A stretch of 6,408 nt of DNA, taken from contig JAGCTA010000469.1 of the NCBI GenBank assembly GCA_017963875.1, positions 1 to 6,408 on the forward strand. Direction: 5' to 3'. Positions 1 to 6,289 of this stretch are shown here, piece after piece (position 1 is the first letter of the stretch; each line of letters begins with the position of its first letter). Under the pieces are notes generated by a model, which worked only from the letters and a program-made list of their open reading frames with translations, did not search any database and was not told the DNA's origin. This DNA comes from Victivallales bacterium. Lineage in GTDB: Bacteria > Verrucomicrobiota > Lentisphaeria > Oligosphaerales > Oligosphaeraceae. Both the position numbers and the translations under genes were made by a program.

Positions 1-1170
1 CGTCTTTTTCTAGAGAATCTGGAAGGGGTTCGCGTGATTCGCGCATTCAACAGGCAGAAGCACGAGATTGACCGTTTTGACGTGACAAACGCAGAAACGG
101 CGAAGATATCGCAGAGTTCGATCGCCATGTCTGGCTGGATGATACCCGCAGTAAGCATGATTTTCGGTATCACTTCTGTTGGTGCGATGGTGATGGGGAC
201 CGCTCTGGTGGTCAATGGAAGCATGGAGGTAGGGGGGCTGGTGGCGGCTACGCAGTACATCGCCATCATTCTTTTGGCCATCCTCATGATATCCCATGTC
301 GTCAGCCTGTTTCCAGATGCATACGCCTGCATGAGGCGGATTGGCGAAGTACTTGGAACAGAGGCGACAATCAAGGATTCAACAAAGGTGTCCCTTCCGA
401 AAACCTGCCATGGAACCGTGGAGTTCAGGAACGTGACCTTTGCATATCCAGGGGCGGATGCACCTGTGATCAAGGGCATCAGTTTCGTCTCGAAACCAGG
501 CGAGACAACGGCCATAATCGGCGGGACTGGTTGCGGTAAATCCAGCATCGTGAAGATGATTCCGAGGCTTTACGATACGCTGTTCGGTGACGTTCTGGTG
601 GACGGCGTCAATGTCAGGGACTACAAACTGGAAGAACTAAGGAACCTTATCGGATATGTGCCGCAGAAAAACGTGCTGTTTTCAGGCGATATTGCCAGCA
701 ACCTGAACTTTGGAAACGAAAAAGGAAGCGAGGTTGATTGGGAAGAGGCGACACGAATTGCCTGCGCAGCGGAATTTGTGCAGAAAAAGGACGGCAAGTT
801 CCATTCGACCGTCGCCCAGGGCGGCACCAATTTTTCGGGGGGGCAGCGGCAGCGACTAGCCATTGCCCGTGCAGTCATGAGAAAGCCAGAGATTTACATC
901 TTCGATGACAGTTTTTCTGCGCTGGATATGAAGACGGACAAGCAACTGAGGAAGAATCTGAAGAAGAGCATGGGAGAAGCCACCATGATCGTTGTTGCCC
1001 AGCGTGTGAACACGATCATGGATGCCACTCGGATTCTTGTACTGGAAGATGGCGAGGTCGTGGGCATGGGCACCCACAGGGAACTTTTGAAATCCTGTAA
1101 ACTCTATCGAGAGATCGCGGAAATCCAACTTGGGGAGAAGGAGGTAGAAAATGAAATCGCACGTGCTTAA
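1..1170 (+). CDS. ABC exporter half-transporter, degenerate-site subunit (5' partial)
   Basis: The reading frame is open from base 1, so the true start lies upstream. The GTG at 34 is an internal Val in the conserved stretch E-N-L-E-G-V-R-V-I-R-A-F of the exporter coupling region. The 389 residues seen (numbered from base 1) cover the last two membrane helices (about 43-68 and 78-101) and the whole nucleotide-binding domain; about 190-200 residues, with helices 1-4, are missing. Walker A is GGTGCGKS (174-181), the Q-loop is in Y-V-P-Q-K, and the signature is FSGGQ (278-282). The Walker B end reads D-D-S-F-S-A-L-D (302-309), with Asp303 where the catalytic Glu is expected. The switch His is replaced by Gln334. 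These swaps mark the non-catalytic half of heterodimeric exporters such as TM287 or LmrC. It should pair with the overlapping downstream gene and sit in the inner membrane. The substrate (drug, lipid or peptide) cannot be read from the sequence. Confidence 0.93.
   Translation, partial: RLFLENLEGVRVIRAFNRQKHEIDRFDVTNAETAKISQSSIAMSGWMIPAVSMIFGITSVGAMVMGTALVVNGSMEVGGLVAATQYIAIILLAILMISHVVSLFPDAYACMRRIGEVLGTEATIKDSTKVSLPKTCHGTVEFRNVTFAYPGADAPVIKGISFVSKPGETTAIIGGTGCGKSSIVKMIPRLYDTLFGDVLVDGVNVRDYKLEELRNLIGYVPQKNVLFSGDIASNLNFGNEKGSEVDWEEATRIACAAEFVQKKDGKFHSTVAQGGTNFSGGQRQRLAIARAVMRKPEIYIFDDSFSALDMKTDKQLRKNLKKSMGEATMIVVAQRVNTIMDATRILVLEDGEVVGMGTHRELLKSCKLYREIAEIQLGEKEVENEIARA
1138..1145 (+). promoter_or_regulatory. 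Ribosome binding site of the second ABC gene
   Basis: AAGGAGGT is a full match to the Shine-Dalgarno consensus, five bases before the ATG at 1151. It lies inside the coding end of the upstream gene. It fixes the downstream start and implies translation of both subunits from one mRNA. Confidence 0.9.
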
Positions 1171-2971
1171 GCGCCTCTTTTCTTACATGGGCAAATACAA
1201 GAAGCAGTTTTCCTTTGCCGTTTTAATGGCAATCCTTGGCTCTCTGCTCTCAATTCTGGCACCGAGCCTCCTTGGAGATATCACTACGATTCTGTATAAG
1301 GGAATCGAGGACCATTTGTGGACGGTTCAGGTAATGGAAAACGGTAAAATAGATCCTGACAGCGTCTGGATCTGGACTATCGAGAAACTGCCGATTGGAA
1401 AAATATCCGCCATTGGCGGGCATGTCGCGATTCTGACGGTCATATATGTTTTGTCCTTCTTCTTGTGCGGCATTGCCAACAGGTTATTGGCACAGGTCGC
1501 CGCCAACATGGTGAAAGATATCCGAAGCGATATCGACAAGAAGATGCACAAGATGAAATTGAATTACTATGACACCCGCACCAACGGCGAGATTCTTTCC
1601 ACCATCACGAATGACGTGGATGCCATCAACACGCTGCTAGGCAAGAACCTCTATCTGATCATCACGTCCGCAATTACGCTGTTCGGGGTATTTATCATGC
1701 TTCTCATGATCAATGTCTGGATGGCGGTAATCGCAGCGGCGATGATTCCGTTGACATTGCTTGCCTCGGGGCCTGTCATGAAAATCGGAGCGAAAAACTT
1801 CTCCGCCCAGCAGAATCTTCTAGGAACCGTGAATGGCTACGTGGAGGAAATGTATGACGGACAGAACGTAATTACCTCCTTCAACTACCAGGGCAAGGCT
1901 ATTGAGAGATTCGATGAATTGAACGGAGAACTCAGGGAAAAGGCGAGAAAGGCTGAAAGTTTTGCAGGCACGATTATGCCGCTGACGCTGATGGTCAATA
2001 ACATCGGCTACGCTGTGGCGGCACTGCTGGGCTGCCTCTTTGCCCTTAAAGGACGCATCTCGATTGGAAGCGTGCAGGCTTCGCTTCAATACATAAAGAA
2101 TTTCCAACAGCCATTCAGCACCTTCGCTCAGATGTCAGGACAACTCTCTGCGGCAATTGCGGCGGGCGAACGCGTTTTCGCACTTCTGGACGCGGAAGAG
2201 GAAATCCCTGACCCCGCAAATGGGAAAGTCCCTGCAACGTGCGACGGTGCCGTGGAGTTCAAGCATGTGCAGTTTGGCTATGTGCCTGGGAAACAGTTGA
2301 TGACCGATGTCAACATCCATGTGGAGCCAGGGCAGAAGGTCGCCATTGTCGGACCTACGGGAGCGGGCAAGACAACCCTCATCAATCTGCTGATGTGTTT
2401 CTACGAAATCAACGGCGGCGAGATATGGGTGGACGGAAGCAATTCAAAGGAGATGACGAGACACGAGTTGCGGAAGCATTTTGGAATGGTTCTTCAGGAT
2501 ACCTGGTTGTTCGAGGGAACGATTCGCGACAACCTGAAATACAGCACAGATCGAAATGTGACTGACGAGGAGATTGAAGCGGCTGCCAAATCCGTCTGTG
2601 CGGACGCGTTCATTCGTACCATGCCAGGCGGATACGAGATGATGCTATCGAAAGGAGCGGAGAACATTTCCCAGGGCCAGAGGCAGTTGCTAACCATTGC
2701 GAGGGCCATCGTCGCAAATCCTGAAATCATGATTCTGGACGAAGCAACCAGCAACGTGGATGCCCATACGGAAAAGGTCATTCAGGATGCTATGGCGACG
2801 TTGATGAAGGGACGCACTAGTTTCGTTATTGCGCACAGACTTTCCACAATCAGGGATGCCAATGTCATCCTTTACATGGAAAATGGTGATATCAAAGAGG
2901 TGGGCGATCACGATACGCTGATGGAGCGGGAAGGAAAGTACGCGGAACTATACAACAGCCAGTTCGCCTGA
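1151..2971 (+). CDS. ABC exporter half-transporter, catalytic-site subunit
   Basis: This is a complete 606-residue half-transporter of usual family length: a six-helix membrane domain (about 1-330) fused to an ATPase domain (about 365-606). Helix 1 (about 20-42) is followed by an outer loop of roughly 40-45 residues before helix 2 (about 91-108), longer than in simple homodimeric exporters. Helices 3-4 span about 167-205 and helix 5 about 274-298. Walker A is GPTGAGKTT (401-409), Walker B ends L-D-E-A-T with Asp530 and Glu531, and the switch His562 is present. The signature is degenerate, ISQGQ (506-510) instead of LSGGQ. Its intact Walker A, Walker B and His face the FSGGQ of the partner to form the one consensus ATP site. 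Its own poor signature completes the degenerate site. The gene overlaps the upstream gene by 20 bases. The pair resembles the LmrCD, BmrCD and TM287/288 family; the cargo is unknown. Confidence 0.95.
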   Translation: MKSHVLKRLFSYMGKYKKQFSFAVLMAILGSLLSILAPSLLGDITTILYKGIEDHLWTVQVMENGKIDPDSVWIWTIEKLPIGKISAIGGHVAILTVIYVLSFFLCGIANRLLAQVAANMVKDIRSDIDKKMHKMKLNYYDTRTNGEILSTITNDVDAINTLLGKNLYLIITSAITLFGVFIMLLMINVWMAVIAAAMIPLTLLASGPVMKIGAKNFSAQQNLLGTVNGYVEEMYDGQNVITSFNYQGKAIERFDELNGELREKARKAESFAGTIMPLTLMVNNIGYAVAALLGCLFALKGRISIGSVQASLQYIKNFQQPFSTFAQMSGQLSAAIAAGERVFALLDAEEEIPDPANGKVPATCDGAVEFKHVQFGYVPGKQLMTDVNIHVEPGQKVAIVGPTGAGKTTLINLLMCFYEINGGEIWVDGSNSKEMTRHELRKHFGMVLQDTWLFEGTIRDNLKYSTDRNVTDEEIEAAAKSVCADAFIRTMPGGYEMMLSKGAENISQGQRQLLTIARAIVANPEIMILDEATSNVDAHTEKVIQDAMATLMKGRTSFVIAHRLSTIRDANVILYMENGDIKEVGDHDTLMEREGKYAELYNSQFA

Positions 2972-3046
2972 ACCAACATGAAAAGATCGTGATTCAGTGA
3001 AGTGCCGAATGACGAGGCGATATATAGGAGAGTTGAGGGGGCGTAT

Positions 3047-3130
3047 ATGACATACGTGACAGAAACTAGCCAACGAAAGCGTCCGTCAGGCAGTATTTCA
3101 CGGATTCAGGAAGATGACAGGTGGAGGTAA
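3047..3130 (+). CDS. Possible 27-residue leader peptide (uncertain)
   Basis: An ATG at 3047 opens a 27-codon frame ending at TAA 3128-3130. A purine-rich GAGGGGG lies at 3035-3041, about five bases upstream, and could act as a ribosome binding site. The peptide is hydrophilic and basic, with a central R-K-R-P-S-G-S-I-S-R-I segment, and has no membrane helix. Its stop codon sits in the loop of the hairpin at 3122-3137, an arrangement seen in translated leaders that couple upstream translation to downstream expression. No family is recognised. A frame this short can arise by chance, so the call is weak. If real, it would more likely be a regulatory leader than a protein with its own function. 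Confidence 0.22.
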   Translation: MTYVTETSQRKRPSGSISRIQEDDRWR

Positions 3131-3137
3131 CCCTCCA
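3122..3137 (+). promoter_or_regulatory. Short GC-rich hairpin in the leader
   Basis: TGGAGG and CCTCCA form a perfect 6-base-pair stem closed by the four-base loop TAAC. The stop codon of the possible leader ORF is in this loop. The right arm contains CTCC, which could instead pair with GGAG of the downstream ribosome binding site at 3175-3178, so the element could in principle switch translation. No T-run follows, so it is not a Rho-independent terminator. The switching role is inference. Confidence 0.4.
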
Positions 3138-3138
3138 A

Positions 3139-3159
3139 CATTGTTTCGTCTAAACAATG
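3139..3159. promoter_or_regulatory. Perfect inverted repeat, candidate operator or mRNA hairpin
   Basis: The arms CATTGTTT (3139-3146) and AAACAATG (3152-3159) are exact reverse complements separated by the five-base spacer CGTCT. The total length of 21 bases and odd spacer are typical of sites bound by dimeric sugar-responsive repressors (LacI, GntR or ROK type), though no regulator gene is in the window. The site ends 24 bases before the chosen start codon of the glycosidase-like gene. It could also fold as an RNA stem directly after the hairpin ending at 3137. An in-frame ATG at 3157 falls within the right arm but has no good ribosome binding site. Confidence 0.5.
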
Positions 3160-3171
3160 CAAAGCAGATAT

Positions 3172-3178
3172 AAAGGAG
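3172..3178 (+). promoter_or_regulatory. Ribosome binding site that sets the start at 3184
   Basis: AAAGGAG lies five bases before the ATG at 3184. This makes 3184 the preferred start over the in-frame ATG at 3157, which would place this motif inside the coding region. It also outranks a possible TTG at 3256, which has only a loosely placed AAAGGGGG about a dozen bases upstream. Confidence 0.82.
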
Positions 3179-3183
3179 TTCCC

Positions 3184-6100
3184 ATGAGCGAAGCGAAACC
3201 TGGTGGATGCAATCCTTTACTGGATAACGACCTCAAAGGGGGCGAACCTACCCTCTTGGGGAAAAGAGCGTTTGGAAAAATAGTTTATGTGTGGCTGTTC
3301 TTGGCGGTTTTTGCCATGTCGTTGCATGGTGGCGAAGAAACAAACTATTTGAACAATGCCTCGTTTGAAACCATCAACCCGACCACTGGCTTGCCTGCGG
3401 AATGGACCTTCATTCAGCGTGGCGCATTGGACAAACATTGCGAACTCGTCACATCTGGCGCTTTTGACGGAAGTCACGCTGTGCGCATTTTCAACCACGA
3501 TCCCGAAATGGTTGAAGGGACCTCTTTCATTCTTTTGCAGCATGGGGTAGGGCGGCGCGTCCAGTTTTTCAAGGAGAGCGACATATTGGAATTCTCTGTG
3601 ATGGCCAGGGCGGAGGAGAAACCGCTCGAACTGCTTCTCTATTTCGAAAGCAGCGGCAGCAGGACCAAATACAAGAAGTTCACGGTTCAGCCAGGCGAGT
3701 GGCGGAAATTGTCGTTTGATTTCAGTATTGATGGCACCAGATATGTCGCAGGTTATGTCGGGTTGAAACTGTCCAGCCTTGGATCGGTACTGCTGGACGC
3801 TCCCGCGTTGAAAAAGGCGAGTGTGCCAATAAACAATCTGATTGAAAACTTTTCTTTTGAAAAACTCGTTGACGAAAACACGCCAACGGGCTGGCTTCTC
3901 AGGAACCGCTCTCAAAACGGTTCGATCACCGTGGACAAGACCATGGCCGCCGACGGTCGGAATTCCATGCGTCTTTCATCTCCCCAGGCAAAAGACGGTT
4001 CGTTGCTTATCGGTTGCAAACTCACTCCGATGATACTTAACCAGATCAAGCCTGGCACACTCATGAAACTAGCACTCAAGGTCAATACCAATGGCGACCC
4101 TGGTGTGAAGTTTATCTATTATCTGGAACGGTTTAATGGCGGTAAACGTCTGAAGGGTGCCAAGTCACCAGTGGAAACAAGTTATTTCGGATGGATGGAC
4201 AAAAGTTTCATATTTGAATATCCAGATGACGGTCCTGTATCGGAAGCCGTGGTATGGATTCTGCTGATGACATCTGGCAATCTGAATGTGGACGCTGTTG
4301 TTCTGGCTCAGGCGACCGAAAGGGATTTGAAGGCATCAGAGGCCGTTAAGGCGGTGGAAGGCTCATACGTCCGTGCTGTCGGGCTGCCTTCTCGTCATAC
4401 CTATTTCGTTCCAGACGCTCCCTCGCGTTTCATTTTTGAATACAAACTTGCCGCTTCTGAATTCACCGTCTCGCTCAGAAACATGGATGAGGGCAAGGAA
4501 CTTGGCAACTGGACAGTGAAAAATGCCAATATCAACGCCGTTGGCAAGGAGGTTATCACGCTTCCCTCGCTGAAGGAGGGCAGTTACAAACAAGAATACG
4601 TTTGGCAGGGCGGAAAGAATCAGGATTTTTTCCGAGTTCGCACAACGCAGACGCGCGGCGTCACGTTCAACTCAGACAGCATTCTGCTGTTGAACGGAAA
4701 GCCTTTTTTCCCGATAGGTATCTATCCCTCTGTGGAAACACAGAATATGTTTGAGATGTATCACAAGGCGGGGATGAATACCATCGTGCTTTCAGGCGTT
4801 CTGGGCGAGGCACAGGCCAAGCGCTATGCGGCAGTGCTGAGCCCAATGGATATGGCCGTGGTTTTCGGCTCGACTTTCTGCATCCATCAGAAAAACAAAC
4901 CAGAGGCCGCCCGTCGGGAGGTCGAGAGGGTTTTGACCAATGCCAAATATTTTCCAAAACTCATCGGTGTCACCGCAGACGAACTGTGCTGGGGTGGTCA
5001 TTCTCCAGAGGATGTGCTTTTGTATTATGAAACGTTTTTCCGAATGGCACCAGATTTTCTCGCCTGGCAGAATCATGCGCCGCGCCTCACAGGTTCGGAA
5101 TCGCGTAATTCTTTTAATTCGGTACGGCGTTTCACCCGTCTTTCCGATGTCACTGGTGTTGACATTTATCCCGTTCCAGGTGGTAATGCAGGGCATAACA
5201 ATCTGCCTGACAAGTCACTCGCTTGTGTTGGAAAATATACGGACCTTGTTGCGCAGACAGGATGGAACGAAGTTCCAGTATGGATGATTCTTCAGGCCTT
5301 CAGTTGGGATGAGTACAACGGTCGTCAGGCAACCACACAGCCACTGCCGACTTACGATGAACTGCGCTTCATGGTCTGGAATTCCATCACGCATGGTGCA
5401 CGCGGCATCTTCTATTATCAGCCAGGGCGTCTTGTCTCGGTTTGGTACGGGCAGTTCGGCAAAGACATCAGCAATATCAACCGCGAACTGGCTGCCGCCG
5501 CCGAGATTATCATCAATGGCCATTCGATCAAACTTGCCGAAGCACCTACTGGAGTACGTTTCGCGGCATTTGATGACGGGCGGAACAGGCTCTTCGTGGC
5601 GGTCAACGAACAGAAAAACAAAAGTGTCAGGTGTACTTTGCCGCTGGACGGAGAATTCTATCGCATGCCAACAGGAAAGGCTTTGGAAGGCAAGGAATTC
5701 GAACTTCCTCCATACGGGGTTTTGCTGCTTTGCACCAGTCCTGTGGAAATTGCTCCAGAGCAAGGATTTGTTTATACGGGCCTGTCTCAGGAGAGTCTCA
5801 CGATCAATGGCAACTGGCTGGCGCATCCCCAATTTACGAATGCCCCTGACAAAAAAGTGTTTTTCCAGCAGGATTTCAAGTTGCCCGAATTGCCGAAAGG
5901 AAAAGCCATCCTGCGCTACTGCAATGATGATACTGTGGAGTTTTTTATCAACGGCGCCAAGGTCCATGGCGGTGCAGGCGGCTTCCGTGTTTTGACTGAG
6001 GTCGAAGTGACTGGACTGCTTAAAAAAGGCGACAACAGAATCAGCGGCTCCCTCTATAACGGCATCGGGCCGACTGGTGTGGTTTATGAAATCAAGGCCG

Positions 6101-6252
6101 CTGAGACGCTGGTTTCTTCTGGAGAGGAAACCTTGTTTTCAGAGGACGGCAAGAGCAATTGGATGAAACCGCACGTTTTCGGCAAGCCTCCTGTGCGGCC
6201 GTGGGCGCTGCCTCATACCATTGAACGCTATGATGCCACAAATCAAAACTGA
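3184..6252 (+). CDS. Secreted multi-domain glycoside hydrolase-like protein
   Basis: The product has 1022 residues from the ATG at 3184. A hydrophilic leader (1-32) precedes a hydrophobic export segment (33-47, preceded by G-K-R-A-F-G-K), so the protein is probably exported. Two similar beta-sandwich modules follow (about 55-210 and 220-375). Each opens with N-x-S-F-E and closes near L-D-A or V-D-A, like CBM4/9-type sugar-binding folds. A beta domain covers about 395-490. The core, about 500-780, begins L-N-G-K-P-F-F-P-I-G-I-Y and contains K-A-G-M-N-T, T-A-D-E (Glu600), V-D-I-Y-P (Asp660), W-D-E-Y (Glu710) and H-G-A-R-G-I-F-Y-Y (737-745). This is the pattern of a TIM-barrel glycosidase of clan GH-A type. 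Glu600 is the best acid/base candidate; the nucleophile is uncertain. A beta domain (about 785-850) and a jelly roll (about 875-990) resembling those of GH2 or GH78 enzymes complete it. The GH family and substrate are not assigned, and a non-catalytic role is possible. Confidence 0.8.
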   Translation: MSEAKPGGCNPLLDNDLKGGEPTLLGKRAFGKIVYVWLFLAVFAMSLHGGEETNYLNNASFETINPTTGLPAEWTFIQRGALDKHCELVTSGAFDGSHAVRIFNHDPEMVEGTSFILLQHGVGRRVQFFKESDILEFSVMARAEEKPLELLLYFESSGSRTKYKKFTVQPGEWRKLSFDFSIDGTRYVAGYVGLKLSSLGSVLLDAPALKKASVPINNLIENFSFEKLVDENTPTGWLLRNRSQNGSITVDKTMAADGRNSMRLSSPQAKDGSLLIGCKLTPMILNQIKPGTLMKLALKVNTNGDPGVKFIYYLERFNGGKRLKGAKSPVETSYFGWMDKSFIFEYPDDGPVSEAVVWILLMTSGNLNVDAVVLAQATERDLKASEAVKAVEGSYVRAVGLPSRHTYFVPDAPSRFIFEYKLAASEFTVSLRNMDEGKELGNWTVKNANINAVGKEVITLPSLKEGSYKQEYVWQGGKNQDFFRVRTTQTRGVTFNSDSILLLNGKPFFPIGIYPSVETQNMFEMYHKAGMNTIVLSGVLGEAQAKRYAAVLSPMDMAVVFGSTFCIHQKNKPEAARREVERVLTNAKYFPKLIGVTADELCWGGHSPEDVLLYYETFFRMAPDFLAWQNHAPRLTGSESRNSFNSVRRFTRLSDVTGVDIYPVPGGNAGHNNLPDKSLACVGKYTDLVAQTGWNEVPVWMILQAFSWDEYNGRQATTQPLPTYDELRFMVWNSITHGARGIFYYQPGRLVSVWYGQFGKDISNINRELAAAAEIIINGHSIKLAEAPTGVRFAAFDDGRNRLFVAVNEQKNKSVRCTLPLDGEFYRMPTGKALEGKEFELPPYGVLLLCTSPVEIAPEQGFVYTGLSQESLTINGNWLAHPQFTNAPDKKVFFQQDFKLPELPKGKAILRYCNDDTVEFFINGAKVHGGAGGFRVLTEVEVTGLLKKGDNRISGSLYNGIGPTGVVYEIKAAETLVSSGEETLFSEDGKSNWMKPHVFGKPPVRPWALPHTIERYDATNQN
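3355..4293 (+). repeat. Tandem duplicated carbohydrate-binding-like modules (protein level)
   Basis: Within the glycosidase-like protein, residues 58-205 and 222-370 look like two diverged copies of one module. Both start N-A/F-S-F-E (Asn58, Asn222). Both continue with a proline-rich turn and a Trp (G-L-P-A-E-W and T-P-T-G-W). Both end on a beta strand with a shared Asp before a small residue (Asp205, Asp370). The period is about 164-165 residues. The copies are too diverged at the DNA level to be a nucleotide repeat. The fold assignment as a sugar-binding beta sandwich is by pattern only. Confidence 0.6.
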
Positions 6253-6289
6253 TTCGGTGACATGATTCATTGACAACTCTTGGAGTCAC
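6253..6289. other. Short convergent gap
   Basis: These 37 bases separate two convergent stop codons. GTGAC at 6257-6261 and GTCAC at 6285-6289 could pair across a 23-base loop. ACTC and GAGT (6276-6279 and 6283-6286) form a smaller alternative stem. Neither is followed by a T-run on either strand, so no terminator is called, though a weak shared one cannot be excluded. Confidence 0.4.

Larger units (their letters stand above)
2972..3183. other. Intergenic leader region between the exporter operon and the glycosidase-like gene
   Basis: This 212-base gap holds a possible short leader ORF, a 6-base-pair hairpin, an 8-base-pair inverted repeat and the ribosome binding site of the downstream gene. 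Just after the exporter stop, 2987-3015 can form a weak interrupted stem (TCGT, ATTC with GAAT, ACGA, one G-G mismatch, 11-base loop), but no T-run follows, so it is not called a terminator. I could not find a convincing -35/-10 pair. The length and structure suggest that the downstream gene has its own transcription start here. Confidence 0.6.

Noticed and set aside
34..36. GTG at 34 as the start of the first ABC gene
   Set aside because: The frame stays open to base 1 and the upstream codons match the conserved exporter coupling region, so this is an internal Val in a gene cut by the window edge.
2987..3015. Terminator after the exporter operon
   Set aside because: The stem is two 4-base-pair pieces around a G-G mismatch with an 11-base loop and no T-run after it.
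3157..3159. ATG at 3157 as the start of the glycosidase-like gene
   Set aside because: It lies in the right arm of the inverted repeat and has no suitable ribosome binding site. The AAAGGAG at 3172-3178 points to the ATG at 3184.
3141..3174. TTGTTT and TATAAA as a -35/-10 promoter
   Set aside because: The spacing is about 22 bases and the -10 would overlap the ribosome binding site, leaving no room for a transcription start before the gene.
3217..3915. Long minus-strand ORF opposite the binding modules
   Set aside because: It is antisense to a well-supported protein, has no recognisable domain or ribosome binding logic, and is best explained as a shadow of the plus-strand codon pattern.
5215..5967. 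Minus-strand ORF of 250 codons and overlapping plus-strand ORF of 228 codons at the 3' end of the glycosidase-like gene
   Set aside because: Both lie in alternative frames across conserved barrel and jelly-roll coding sequence and show no domain-like composition of their own.
2991..6260. Similar strings GATTCAGTGA (2991-3000) and GATTCGGTGA (6251-6260) after both complete genes
   Set aside because: Only ten bases with one mismatch, and the flanks do not match, so chance similarity is the simplest reading.
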